This document shows positions 1 to 10,080 of a DNA stretch of 64,000 nucleotides, piece after piece (positions within the stretch are counted from its first letter, which is position 1; each line of letters begins with the position of its first letter). The notes under the pieces are model-generated. The model did not search any database. It saw only the letters and a list, made by a program, of their open reading frames with translations, and was not told the DNA's origin. Source of the stretch: Agrostemma githago (taxonomy: Eukaryota; Streptophyta; Magnoliopsida; Caryophyllales; Caryophyllaceae); the NCBI GenBank assembly GCA_958450325.1, contig OY288254.1, positions 34,481,577-34,545,576 on the forward strand. The letters are read 5' to 3'. The position numbers and the translations under genes are program-made.

Positions 1-333
1 CTGATGTCAGGCCAGAAAGGGAAGACTAGGACTCAGACTGAAGGGTCCAGTATTAAAGGTGCACGGGGGAAAGTGAGCCCCCAGACGGACTTGGAAAGGA
101 GACTCGGCCCAAGACTGGCGGCTAAGGACCGACTTGGTCCACGCGACAGACTTCCCGAACACGTACGGGCTCGGCTTGGGCCAGTGACGATAGCTGAAGT
201 TCTGTTGTTAAAGAAACGGGTTCGGGCTAAGGAGATTCCCTTGGTGATACGGGAACGTTTGCCTCCGCCTCGTCGACCCCGGGGTCCGCGTGACCCAAAA
301 GATAAAGGGAAGCGGAAGATGTATGAGCAGTAG
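1..333 (+). CDS. Antisense ORF in 3' region of element I (partial)
   Basis: An open frame enters from the left window edge and stops at 333. The first Met is codon 2, so the true start may lie outside. The product is at least 110 residues, very basic and Arg/Lys/Pro-rich, ending in a KGKRK-type cluster. I recognise no domain. It lies antisense to, and downstream of, the minus-strand pol of element I. Tat-lineage elements are known to carry extra antisense ORFs in this position, and element J in this window has one too. It could instead be a chance open frame in GC-rich DNA. Confidence 0.35.
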   Translation: MMSGQKGKTRTQTEGSSIKGARGKVSPQTDLERRLGPRLAAKDRLGPRDRLPEHVRARLGPVTIAEVLLLKKRVRAKEIPLVIRERLPPPRRPRGPRDPKDKGKRKMYEQ

Positions 334-765
334 TCTCCTAGATTTTATTATTTAAGTACTACTATTATTTTTGTGTGATTTATTTTTGCGTGAGGCATTT
401 TTTCGAAATAATAAAAGACATATTAGTGAAAAACCGTTCCTGTGTTTTCGTTATTGTAGTGGTTGTACCCCTTTTTAAGGGGTTGCCTACGTATCCACGA
501 TTAGTGGAATCAAACCAACCGTAGTTCGGACGTAGATTTTTGCAATTTTCGAAATACATCAAGACTATTAGTTCGAGATGTGCGACAGTAGGATAAGTAA
601 TCCTAACTTATTGACTTGCTTAATTTTTATAAAAAGACAAATTTTTATAAACTTTTAGTAAATGACATTGAGATAAGGTTAGGGGTAGTAGCGCTTTAAC
701 TGGTCCAAGTTGGTTGGGTTGACGAATTCGTTCCCATCCAAGTCTGTCAGTATTACTGCTCCTCC
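334..765 (-). other. 3' untranslated tail of element I
   Basis: Non-coding, AT-rich. It holds the conserved CTACGTATCCACG-type motif near 487-499 (the minus strand would be the transcribed sense). The same motif recurs in the interiors of C1 (about 34469) and C2 (about 57509). The end of the integrase chromodomain-like tail may continue in another frame between about 660 and 770. No PPT or LTR is visible before the window edge. Confidence 0.5.
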
Positions 766-1922
766 TCATAAAACCTTCTTTACTAGATACGGTCCGGCCC
801 AATTGGGTTTGAATTTTCCCCTCGGGTCGACTGGTAGCAAAGCCCGGACATATTTTAGGACTAGATCGCCCTCTTTGATATTTCTGGGCCTAACCCTTTT
901 GTTGAAAGCCCGTTGTATCCTTTTTTGGTATATCTTGATATTGTTAAGGGCTCGGGATCGTCGTTCGTCCAAGAGAATCAACAAATCGTATCGGGCTTGG
1001 ACCCAATCTGCTTCAGGCACCTGACTTTCTAGTAGAATCCTCAGGGATGGTACTTCAAGCTCGACTGGCTGGACCGCCTCCATCCCATATGTCAGATAGT
1101 ATGGAGTTGCTCCGGTTGCGGTGCGGATTGTTGTCCGGTACCCCCATAAGGCGAAAGGGATTTTGTCGGGCCAATCCCGGTAATTATCAGCCATCTTTTT
1201 AAGTATGGTGACAATCGTTTTATTGGCTGCCTCTACCACTCCATTGGTTTGGGGACAGTAAGGCGAAGATGTATGCCTTTGAATCTTATATTTTGCTAGC
1301 AAAGTAGCGGTTTCGGCTTGAAAATGGGTCCCGTGATCACTAATGAATTCGTGCGGGATCTCGTATCGGCATATAATTTTATCTTGGATAAATTTTGCTA
1401 CGTGCTTGGCGTTCAAGACACGATATGACTCGGCTTCAACCCATTTAGTAAAATAGTCAATAGGCACTAGAATAAAACAGTGTCCTCCCGTCCCGGAAGG
1501 CTTCACCTTCCCGATTATATCAATTCCCCATGTCGAAAATGGCCATGGTGAAGTCATGGTATACAAGACGGCATATGCTGGACGTTGCCGAAGATCTGAC
1601 AGTTATGACAGTGTTTGACATATAACTGGCAGTCGGTTTCCATGCTATTCCAGTAGTACCCGAGTCTTGCGATTTTTCGAGCTAGCATATGGGCGTTCAT
1701 ATGCGGACCGTTTTCGCCATCGTGTACCTCGGCCATGACTTTTTCGGCCTGCGTATTGCCGATGCATAGGAGTAGAGCCCCCTTCGCCGTCTTTTGTACA
1801 ATTGCCCATCGTCCGTGCGGATGAACTGGGTGGCCCACCTCCGTAGGGTTTTCTTGGCCCATTTTCCAGATCCCAGATGATATTCTCCCGACATTAAGTA
1901 GGTTAGAACAGCCTGGTACCAA
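766..1922 (-). pseudogene. Integrase (with zinc-binding H2C2 domain) of element I
   Basis: This is the C-terminal part of pol, which would insert the cDNA into host DNA. About 1600-1800 encodes the H2C2 zinc domain (His residues in HMNAHML, Cys pair in CHNC). The catalytic core is in another frame at 766-1566: first Asp in WGIDIIG, second in ISDHGTHF, Glu in GVVEAANK, so the D,D,E triad is intact. The C-terminal part carries the GDLVLKYV motif typical of Ty3/gypsy integrase tails. Frameshifts lie near 1800, 1560 and 770, so no continuous product is possible. It closely resembles the integrase of remnant H at 13851-14935. Confidence 0.88.
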
Positions 1923-2460
1923 GGTTCTGGATCAGTTATTTCAATATCTTGAATAGTATTGATGTATGCCGGCTCGGACCGTCTTTCGACGCAAATCGGC
2001 ATGCTGGTCATGTGTTCCGGGATATTCAGTAAAGATGCTAACTTGAATAGCGCATATGCAAACTGGTTTTCTTCCCGTGGTAGATAAATGTACTCCACCT
2101 TTTGAAACTGCCTTTTGAGAACCCTTACTTGCGCTTGGTAAGCTACGAGATTTGTGTTCCGAGTTTTCCATTTCTGGAGTGCTTGATTGATGACTAATGA
2201 TGAGTCACCATGGACCCGAAGGTTTGTTACTCCTAAATCCGCAGCGGCTTGCAATCCGTGAATGCATGCTTCATACTCGGCTGCGTTGTTAGTCACGTCA
2301 AAATCCAATTTAATGGACAACGGGGTATGTTCTCCTTGCGGTGAGATTAGCAAAATTCCGACACCAAATCCTCGAAAGTTGGACGCCCCATCAAAGTATA
2401 GATCCCATGTCTCCGTGTCAGTATGGAATATATCTTCATCTGGGAAGGCCCAGGTATCGG
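1790..2460 (-). pseudogene. Archaeal-type RNase H domain of element I
   Basis: This is a second RNase H following the ordinary one, the hallmark of the plant Tat lineage. Visible motifs are the first acidic strand upstream of 2353 (YFDGASN), NNAAEYEAC with its Glu, and HGDSSLVI with its Asp, followed by PREENQFAYAL, where the usual Asp of a xxADAL motif is replaced by Tyr. It shares its reading frame with the upstream RT fragment but the link is broken by a stop near 2500. It would degrade RNA in RNA/DNA hybrids during reverse transcription. Confidence 0.8.
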
Positions 2461-2499
2461 TATGTCCCTCTTCAGATACCGGACTATCGGCAAGGAACT

Positions 2500-3165
2500 A
2501 AGCTACTACCCGACCTTTGATGACTTTCAATGGCACAAATTTCAGGTCGAACTCAGCTAGCATTAAAGTCCATCTAGATATCCTGCCATTGAGGATGGGC
2601 TTCTCGAACAGATACTTGATTGGATCCATTCTAGATAACACATGCACTTCGTGGCTAAGCATATAGTGTCAGAGCTTTTTAGTGGCCCAAACTAGAGCTA
2701 GGCACGTCTTTTCGAGCATCGTGTATTTGCACTCGTATTCTAGGAACTTTTTCCTGATGTAGTAAATAGCCCGTTCTTTCGAGTCGACGGTCTGGGCCAG
2801 CATAGCCCCCATGGCCGTCTCGGTCGGTGTCAAATATAACGACAAAGGTAGACCATGTTGAGGCGGCATTAATACCGGCGGAGATGACAGAATCTCTTTG
2901 ATCTTATCGAAAGCTGCTTGACATTTGTCGTCCCACAGTACTTGTTCTCCTATCTTCAGTTTCTTGAAAATGGGTTCGCATACCATGGTTAGCTTTGAAA
3001 TAAACCGGCTGATATATTGGACTTTACCGAGAAACCCCCTTATCTCCTTTTCGGTTTTAGGTGGTTGCAACTCGGTAATAGCCTTGATTTTGGCTGGGTC
3101 AACCACCTCGATGCCACGCTGTTTAACGATATGGCCCAGTAACTTGCCCGATGTTACCCCGTAAT
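2500..3165 (-). pseudogene. RT thumb and RNase H fragment of element I
   Basis: This encodes the end of reverse transcriptase (KLLGHIV, then RGIEVVDPAKIKAI and FLGKVQYISRFI) followed by the RT-linked RNase H (PPVLMPP, AMGAMLAQ). The YxDD catalytic centre and everything upstream are absent: the coding sequence stops abruptly at about 3165, where LTR sequence begins. A stop follows ATKKL at 2669. A non-functional remnant. Confidence 0.85.
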
Positions 3166-4125
3166 AAAAAAGGACGACCGAAGACCCGTAAAAGAAAAAA
3201 AACGGACGACGAGAAAATAAAGAGAAGAAAACGAGAGGGAGAAGAGAGGAGATAGAGAAGTCGGGTTTGGTTACACCCTCAACCTACATGTTTTAGTTTA
3301 CTCGGATCGGAGCTCGTTGAAACGTGGCTTGGGCACAAGAGCGTCGAGTGGATGTCGGTGAGTTGTGGTGGCTCGGTTTGGTGGGACGTGTGAAGGGTGT
3401 CGGGTATCATGGCCGGTTTCCTTCGGGTCTTAGGTATAATATCGGTTTCTCGATGCTAAGTGTAAGGAGTTTTATGGATGTGTGTAATTGATGTGAATAA
3501 TTCCGAATGTTTCTCTATGAAGTTTTAGTTGTGCAAGGGGCCTATTTATAGGAATATTCCCGACCTTGGCTAGGAGAAGTGTTTGAGTTAGAACTACCGC
3601 TTAGGATAGGAAACGTAAGAGGCTGAGAAGAACGAGAATTCCGTTTACTTGGCAAAGAAGAAAGGGAATCTCGGCTGGTATGGGCTGCTCGGTCGAGTGT
3701 TCGATTCGGTTTTTGGATAGAATTCCTACTTGAGATCCAATCCTATCCTTAAACGGATTTGTTTAATATTTTATGTAGCTGATGTTTTGTAGTATTGGAG
3801 CCCGAATCAGCCACGTGAGGTGTCACGGCTGACTCGCGTGTCTCGAGAATATTTTTTTACCGGGTTTTGACTCGGTCGCTAAAAGACGGTTTTGCTCCTG
3901 GTGCCGGATCCGACCCAAATTAGTCTTATTTGACTCGAAACGACCCGCTGGGCCTGATTTTGAGGTTGGTTTTGTGAGGTATGTACTCTGTAAAAAGCCC
4001 AAGCTAAATGCCAATGATTTTGAGCCCGTTTCCGAGTATATTAAAGCACGTTTGCGTCCGATCATCATCGGGTGTCTGTCGAAAACTGCTATAGACACCT
4101 GGCAGTCAAAATGTGGGTGTCTACA
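3166..4125 (-). mobile_element. C1-type LTR fragment (U3 half), minus orientation
   Basis: Matches the first ~960 bp (minus-strand sense) of the C1 LTRs at 31098-33444 and 37495-39839. The LTR terminus is exact: in minus sense it starts TGTAGACACCCACATTTTGA at 4125. A TATA-like box (TATAAATA in minus sense) lies at 3543-3550 and a CGGTCG-core palindrome at 3687-3699. The terminal inverted arms TAGACACC/GGTGTCTA are at 4092-4099 and 4116-4123. It is truncated at 3165, where RT sequence begins. Best read as the surviving part of the 5' LTR of element I. Confidence 0.75.
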
Positions 4126-4300
4126 GGGGGAGGGTTGGGGTTTGGTTTCTGGGTATAAGGGGTAGGGTTTGGGGGAAATTAAATTGGGGATTTAGTTTGT
4201 GTATGTTGTTCGTGATTTTTTTTAATATCGTCTTGTCTTGCGGCGGAAAATCCCAAGCAAGTCCCACGCAAGGCATCAATTATGCGGCGGATTTTCCGCC
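4126..4300. mobile_element. Probable left part of a CACTA-like transposon remnant
   Basis: G/T-rich non-coding sequence. From about 4235 it carries GCGGCGGA and GCGGCGGATTTTCCGCC motifs like those at 7190-7280 on the other side of the solo LTR. The 5-bp duplication CCGCC (4296-4300 and 7042-7046) shows the two sides were once contiguous. No left transposon terminus is visible. Confidence 0.4.
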
Positions 4301-4684
4301 TTTAGACACCCACATTTTGACTGCCAGGTGTCTATGGCAGTTTCCAAAAAATACCTGATGATGATCGGACGCTAACGTGTTTCTACGCGCTAGGATATGG
4401 GCTCAAAACCATTAGATGCTGGCTAATGCACTTACGGAGTACAAATCTCACAAAACTGTCCTCAAATTCAGGCCCAGTCGGTCGTTTCAAGTCAAACAAG
4501 ACTAATTTTGGTCAAAACCGACACCAGAAATAAAACCGACTTCTAGCGATTGGGTCAACCCCGGTCAAAGTCATTCCGAGACACACAAAACAGCCATTCA
4601 AAACATCAAAAGTCCAATTCAAACACAAAACCCATAAGACATTCAAAGTCACGGTCCAAAGCCCGGATCTCGCGACCTAGTTGA

Positions 4685-4827
4685 GCCACTCGATCGAGTG
4701 CTCAACCCACTCGATCGAGTGGGCCTTATTCAGGCCCGACTTCAGGCACACCGGGCCACTCGACCGAGTCAAGGGGCTACTCGGTCAAGTAACCCTAGAC
4801 GGGGTACCTAGGCCTTGCCTATATAAA
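4685..4827 (+). promoter_or_regulatory. LTR promoter: CGRYCG palindromes plus TATA box
   Basis: Two perfect palindromes CACTCGATCGAGTG (4687-4700 and about 4708-4721), then CCACTCGACCGAGT (about 4756) and a weaker ACTCGGTCAAGT (about 4783), all upstream of TATATAAA at 4820-4827. The TATA box is followed by a short A/C-rich stretch typical of plant LTR transcription starts. The function of the palindromes is unknown; their position suggests enhancer or silencing sites. Confidence 0.55.
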
Positions 4828-5066
4828 CACCCCATGCACACAACCTTAATACAACTTTCTCACAACTTGACAACCTTCATCAAGATCAAACTCAAACCCT
4901 AATTTAAACCCTAAACCTAGCTTTAGGAATCGAAACCCTAACCACCACAACTTAGCCCACATACTCGAAACTCCCGTGCAAGTCGCCACTACGAGTCCCC
5001 GTCCGAGCATAAGGAACATGTAGGTTGAGGGTGCCAATTCCGCTCTTCTTCTTTCTCCTCTTTTCC

Positions 5067-5248
5067 CGCGTCACGTCGTCGTTATCATCGTAGATGTCTC
5101 GCTTTTTATTTATTTATTTTATTCGCATTCTAATATCAATAATATAACTAGTATAAACGCGTCACGTTGTCGTTATCATCGTAGATGTCTCGCTTTTTAT
5201 TTATTTATTTTATTCGCATTCTAATATCAATAATATAACTAGTATAAA
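5067..5248 (+). repeat. 91-bp tandem duplication inside the solo LTR
   Basis: Two near-identical copies (5067-5157 and 5158-5248), each starting CGCGTCACG and ending CTAGTATAAA, differing by about one base. It is not present as a duplication in the C2 LTR at 53779-56322, so it arose in this copy. Confidence 0.85.
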
Positions 5249-6027
5249 ATATTAAAGTATTCGTCGATTCGTGTGGAGCATGAGTAATGGTGGGATAAGG
5301 AAACCCGAATATACAAGTGTAATGCACACAGTGTTGCCGGTCGCTTATCTCATTACCCCGATTGCTTGATTGTTGAGACGAATTAACATCAACCATAATT
5401 TTCTTATTTTATCGTCGTTATTGCAATTTTCATCAATTCTAAAACCTATTTTAAAAACATACCTTTTTTATAAGGGTCGAAACCCGTTGATGCGGATCCA
5501 ACATCAAACGATTCGCAAGAATTAATTATGATGTCGGGATGCGGAGGGAATCAAGTCTTTCAATTCTAGCATAACGTCAAACTCTTAGATTCGATGCTAA
5601 TTTCATAATTGGACGTCGAATGTAACGATCTAGTCACATAAATTATCTAATGCGATTTCTATTGATGCTAAAATAATTGTCATACAATTCGTTAGAATTA
5701 CGACATTATTAAACGCGGAGGAAATCCACTCATATCGCGATAATTAATTTAAGACGACTTAAAGCAATTTTCTTTTATTTTCACTCTAGTATTCCATATC
5801 GATTCAATAATCGAATATGGGATACGACGAGCATTCAAATTTAGAATCGAGTATAAATCCCATAATATTTATATTCGATTCAACAAAATCAGTCATTTAT
5901 AAAATCCAAGTCGAGCATAGATTGTTCAATATTTATGTCCGATTCGGCAGAATCATCGAATTATCAAAAATCAAAAGCAATTTCGAAAGTCAATAATAAA
6001 TTGCCAAGCGAATTAAAATTCGTACAG

Positions 6028-6256
6028 GGGGCACTCGACCGAGTGCCTAGCCCATTCGGTCGAGTGGCACCCCAAAAAATTGAAACAGAATGCACTTACG
6101 ACCTCCACTCGGTCGAGTCTCACAGTGACTCGGTCGAGTGGCAACGTACTCGGTCGAGTTGGTCAATAACTCGATCGAGTAGGGTCTAAAATACGGGACA
6201 AAGGCGTTTTCAGAGGTCCACTCGGTCGAGTCCCTCAATGACTCGGTCGAGTGGCC
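6028..6256 (+). repeat. Second palindrome cluster of the C2-type solo LTR
   Basis: About eight copies of ACTCGRYCGAGT-type palindromes within 230 bp, e.g. CACTCGACCGAGTG at about 6029-6042, GACTCGGTCGAGTGG at about 6128 and ACTCGATCGAGTAG at about 6168. They lie about 1.2 kb downstream of the TATA box, so they would be in the transcript and could fold as hairpins. The same cluster is at 54553-54760 and 62105-62360. Confidence 0.75.
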
Positions 6257-7041
6257 CCTTCATCACGTCAAACCGTGAGTCCTACAAGCCGTTCGAGTCT
6301 CGTTAATATCTTTTCACGACTTAAGTCGACACGTGTCTAATCAATCACGTGAAAACTTCACTTTTCAAAGCTTTACATCATCTTTGTCTACATCATTCGA
6401 TAATTTGCAAACCGTTATTATTCGTTATACCGTTACTAACCGTTTGTTATTTTTTTCATGTTGATTTATCGTTTGTTTTAATGTACTAAAATGAACCCAC
6501 ATGCTAAAATTCAACTTCGACGTTAGAATTTATTGCATTAAATCGACATAGAAACCCTTTCAATTTCATTCACATTCTTAGGGAAAACAACGTTTGCATA
6601 AGCATTTTCATCGTTCAACTAACGCGCGTATTAGAAAGTCTTTCGATATCTTAGTAGAGGCCGCTAATGTGCGGGCGGGGTTGGGTGTCCTTTGTGGGCT
6701 TCCCAACACGTACCCTCACCCCTTACTCAAAACCATGTTTTCCGGATATCCGAATTCATTGGCATACGAGAGTCATTCAATACATGGTATCCGATAATGT
6801 CGGTATCGGTATCAAATGCAACGGGACGAGCCCAATAAACTCTGGCATCGGAAATGGGCTGTATTTTGTATACGGCCCACTACGACATAGAGTGGGCTCG
6901 AACGGGCCCGAACTCCCACAAAGTTCGGTGGCGACTCCAGTTCTATTTAAATTTCAATTCGATCCATTCTCATATGAAGATTCATTCGCCTCCCCAAACT
7001 CGCGCGTGGCCGCGTCGGGGTGGACCTATGTCATGTCCATA

Positions 7042-7300
7042 CCGCCACATAGCGTAACTTTTTTCTCCCACAAACGAAAAAAGCATGCGTCGGTATAACA
7101 TACTATGCGTTGGATATTCCGACGCATAATTAAATTATGCGTGGGATACGCGTCGGATAATCTGACGCATGTTTGAGCGCGTAACGCATAGTGGCATGTG
7201 GCGGCAAATCCACCGCAAGCCCGACACGATGCCTAAAGACGCGTCGGATTCCTAGTCCGCCGCAAGTCATCCGCCGCATCATCCTCTGATTTTTGTAGTG
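7042..7300. mobile_element. Right end of a CACTA-like DNA transposon
   Basis: Read inward from 7300 on the minus strand the terminus is CACTACAAAAATCAGAGG, the typical CACTA-superfamily end. It is followed by subterminal direct and inverted copies of GCGGCGGA and of GCGTCGGAT/ATCCGACGC. The next three bases (CTA, 7301-7303) could be half of a 3-bp target duplication. The matching left terminus was not found, so this is a partial, non-autonomous remnant with no transposase. Confidence 0.6.
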
Positions 7301-8558
7301 CTAGTTGAGTCGGAATGCTATGTAGCGATGATGATAATGCTTCTATGTCTTCATTTAGTTGCTTATGGTCGTGCGCCGTTAGCGTTTTGTGTATATAATC
7401 ACATGCGGCATTCTTGCATCTTTGGTTAACTATACTGAACGAATAAAATTGACTCATTGTTGGTAGACTACTCATAATTGTAAGGAATTATATCCTTAAA
7501 ACTGATGACATTCATGATCAGTTTCATTTAGGTTGAGAGTAGTACTCCTTATGAGGCATGTAACACCAAATTGCATAAGCATGACATTTGTCTCTTAAGT
7601 ACCTGTACGTTTTTGACTCGTGATTTTGACATGTGCGAAAAAGGCAAATCCTTTCTTTTATCTAATTCCCATAAGCCTCACATAGCCAAATTGACCTGTT
7701 TGACCCGTTTATCAACTACATGCCATATATTGCCTACCCTAGTCAAGCTAGTAGATTAGTTGGACGAAATTTTTTTTTTTTTCAGGTTGATTTTGGTATC
7801 GTGACAGTTGAGAAGGAAATTAAAAAAAATATATATGAAAAAAAAAGAAGATTTATTTGAAAAAGAAAAAAAAATGAAAAAAAATTGAGAAAAGAAAGAA
7901 GAAAAAAGAAAAAAAAGAAGTGAAACTAGAAGAAGAAGAAGAAGAATGTGTTTTCGCTATGAGAAAAGAATTGATCTCTCTAATTTCATAGTATTGGTGA
8001 GAAGCGATTTTTATAAGGCGCTTGTTGCTATGCCTAATTTCTTCGAATGAAGTTTGGTGAGAACGGAATGTTCATTATCGATGGGTGTAAGGAATACTAG
8101 CTTGGCTTTTATCTCGTCGTGTCCATATTGTTTTGCCCCTTCTTACCCAACTAACCACACTTTATACCATATGTAAGTCCTTGGCACGTGTCTTTTCCAG
8201 ATAGAATGCATATGTACGGTTATTAGAGATTGATTTCATGTTAGATTGCATGCATGCTCTTGTAGGTCGCAGTTTAGGTGAGTGTTTTGTCTGTCCGTTT
8301 TTGCATAAAATCACAATATCACCCGTTTTTTGTGTCGCGAGAGTCCGACATGGACGAGTCTTGCAAGGTTGAAGGTTCAGTATTGTTGACATTGGTCAAG
8401 CTTGTTGTATGTGGTCGTTTACATTAACTTTAATCGTTGCGTATTGGTTTGGGTAACTTTGGAGCTTACTCCGTTATGAGTTATATACATTCCATTAGGT
8501 TTAAGTCCATAGTTTTGTGCTTGCTTGAGGACAAGCAAGGGTTTGGTTTGGGGATATT
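7301..8558 (+). mobile_element. 3' internal fragment of a B-related (Athila-like) element
   Basis: Resembles, in reverse orientation, the non-coding 3' interior of the B units (compare 16914-18100). Shared landmarks are the segment around 7490-7590, a pyrimidine/purine-biased stretch with poly-A and GAA runs at about 7770-7945, and the end GAGGACAAGCAAGGGTTTGG leading to the polypurine tract GGTTTGGGGATATT just before LTR E. No coding region. The first ~140 bases (7301-7440) match less well. Confidence 0.65.
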
Positions 8559-9944
8559 TGATGCGTGTATTTTATATACACTTTTTATGCTTTTTATACG
8601 CGCATTCCCGTACTTATCGAGTAGTGAAAGCTATTATTTTGCCCCGCATTGGCTATTTTGTGGTGATTATTGACTTTTTGTCGGAACGGAAGCCATAAGA
8701 GCTAAAACGAACCAAAACTTAGCCAAAACGAAGCTGGAATGAGCTTATTGCAGAAATGGGCCAATTATAGTCGACAGTCTATCAGAATAGTCGACGGACT
8801 ATCAGAATAGTCGACCGACTATCAGAATAGTCGACAAACTATTTGGGAGTCAGCAGAAGATCAAATTAGTAAATATTAGTCGACCGACTATTACAACAAT
8901 CGGCCGACTATTTTCCGGGCCGCGGACAGATTTCGTGTTGAGCAAGCAGTTTCCTTATTTAGTTTTAACTCTTTCTAATTGTACAAATAGGGAGTTTCGG
9001 CTTGTTTAGAAATAACTTCTTATTCTCTTGAAACTTCTTCTCCTTAGACTTCTCCCTTATTTCTCTTTTACTTCTCCTTAGACTTTTACTCCTAAATTCC
9101 TCTTAGACAATTACTTTGCTTTCGTTTAATTTTTCTCTTAGAAACTCGGTTATTGTAAGATTGCAATATTCGAATCGTCTTCATTCCTTTTAGTAATTTA
9201 ATCTATTCTTTCTTTCTTCTTCTTCGTACTTAATTATTCTTAATCTTTGTTTATGCTTGTCGCAATTTTTATTATTATTCGTCATGTTTAATCTAGTAAA
9301 ATCGTTTATTAATATTGTTGTTCTTGATTTAATTATGAGTATAATTTCCTTCGCTAGGATTTAGGAGATCTGCGATTTGAAAGTGGTCGCGAAATAATTT
9401 ATAGATCTGTCAATGATATTGTGTCTGAGTTGTCAATTGTAGCATATAATCGCGATTAGTCAGTTAATGCGCATGATTGATTAATTAAATTCGGTAAACT
9501 TGAACCTATGATCGGAAGTCTGGTAAAAGCTAGACCTGCTACAACACATTGGTATGCCCTGATAAGATCGGAAGCCTTTAGACGCATGCTAGGGTGAATG
9601 GCGGACCGGAAGGACCTTTTCATTACCCCTAAGACCAATATCTGCGATAGACCTGTGACTTAGACCGTGACCATAAGAAATTCGTAGTGAACCGACAATC
9701 CTAGTTTCCTCTCTATATTTATTCATCTTATTTATTTTAGTTATCCTTCTTTTTAATTATCTTCCTTCACTACTTTTAGATTAGTTAAACACAAAAACAA
9801 AACCCCCTGATTTGGTTACTTATATAAACTTTAATGCGAGTAGAATTTATTTGTCTCCTTGTGGATATGATCCCGACTTCCCTAGCTACACTTTTAGTTA
9901 GACCTAAGGTGGTTATTTTTTATAGGTGTACGATTAGCTTATCA
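8559..9944 (+). mobile_element. LTR E, plus orientation
   Basis: Begins TGATGCGTG directly after a polypurine tract and ends TTATCA, after which the pol reading frame of remnant H starts at once (9946). Near its end it has the motif CTCCTTGTGGATATGATCCC, widely seen near the end of plant LTRs of this class. A TATA-like TACAAATAG is at 8982-8990 and a palindromic repeat cluster lies upstream. It is the 3' LTR of the B-related fragment; the 5' LTR is not in the window. Confidence 0.7.
8770..8917 (+). repeat. AGTCGACNGACT palindrome array in LTR E
   Basis: Four consecutive ~22-bp units of ATAGTCGACNGACTATCAGA type at 8770-8846, followed by TAGTCGACCGACTA (about 8878) and ATCGGCCGACTA (about 8899). 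The family-specific sequence shares the CGACCG core with the other LTR families and lies 65-210 bp upstream of the TATA-like element. Confidence 0.75.
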
Positions 9945-9945
9945 C

Positions 9946-10080
9946 CTAACCTCGTACCAAACCAAAGTAGAAACAATATCCCGGGAATTCAACGAAATGG
10001 ACTTCATACACATACCCCGCGAAGAAAATCAATTCGCTGACGCATTATCCAAACTAGCCTCACTAATAAACATGCCTGAC
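9946..10080 (+). pseudogene. Archaeal-type RNase H end of remnant H (part 1)
   Basis: 45 codons from pol of a Tat-type element, ending in the motif PREENQFADALSKLAS with the expected Asp. The frame continues exactly at 13851 once element G and one copy of its target duplication are ignored. Sequence upstream was replaced by insertion of the E/B-related element. Confidence 0.85.

Larger units (their letters stand above)
1..4125 (-). mobile_element. Element I: decayed Tat-type Ty3/gypsy retrotransposon
   Basis: Reading the minus strand from high to low coordinate: an LTR fragment (4125-3166), then directly the C-terminal end of RT, RNase H, archaeal-type RNase H, integrase and a 3' non-coding tail carrying an antisense ORF at the left window edge. 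The U5 half of the LTR, the primer site, gag, protease and the RT catalytic core are missing. I infer a deletion joining LTR to pol within one element, because orientation and order fit. The 3' tail (about 455-545) contains the plant retrotransposon motif CTACGTATCCACG, also present in the C1 and C2 interiors, which suggests that C elements are non-autonomous relatives of this one. The other LTR lies outside the window. Confidence 0.7.
4301..7041 (+). mobile_element. Solo LTR, C2 type, plus orientation
   Basis: A whole LTR of the C2 family (compare 53779-56322 reversed), about 2.74 kb, flanked by the 5-bp target duplication CCGCC at 4296-4300 and 7042-7046. The termini have decayed from TG...CA to TT...TA. 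No internal region remains, so it is a product of LTR-LTR recombination. It contains a TATA box TATATAAA at 4820-4827, palindrome clusters on both sides of it, a local tandem duplication, and the conserved U5 block at about 6590-7035. Confidence 0.85.

Noticed and set aside
8770..8917. Regular repeats resembling a CRISPR array
   Set aside because: Repeats are palindromes almost without spacers, inside an LTR of a plant element; no cas genes.
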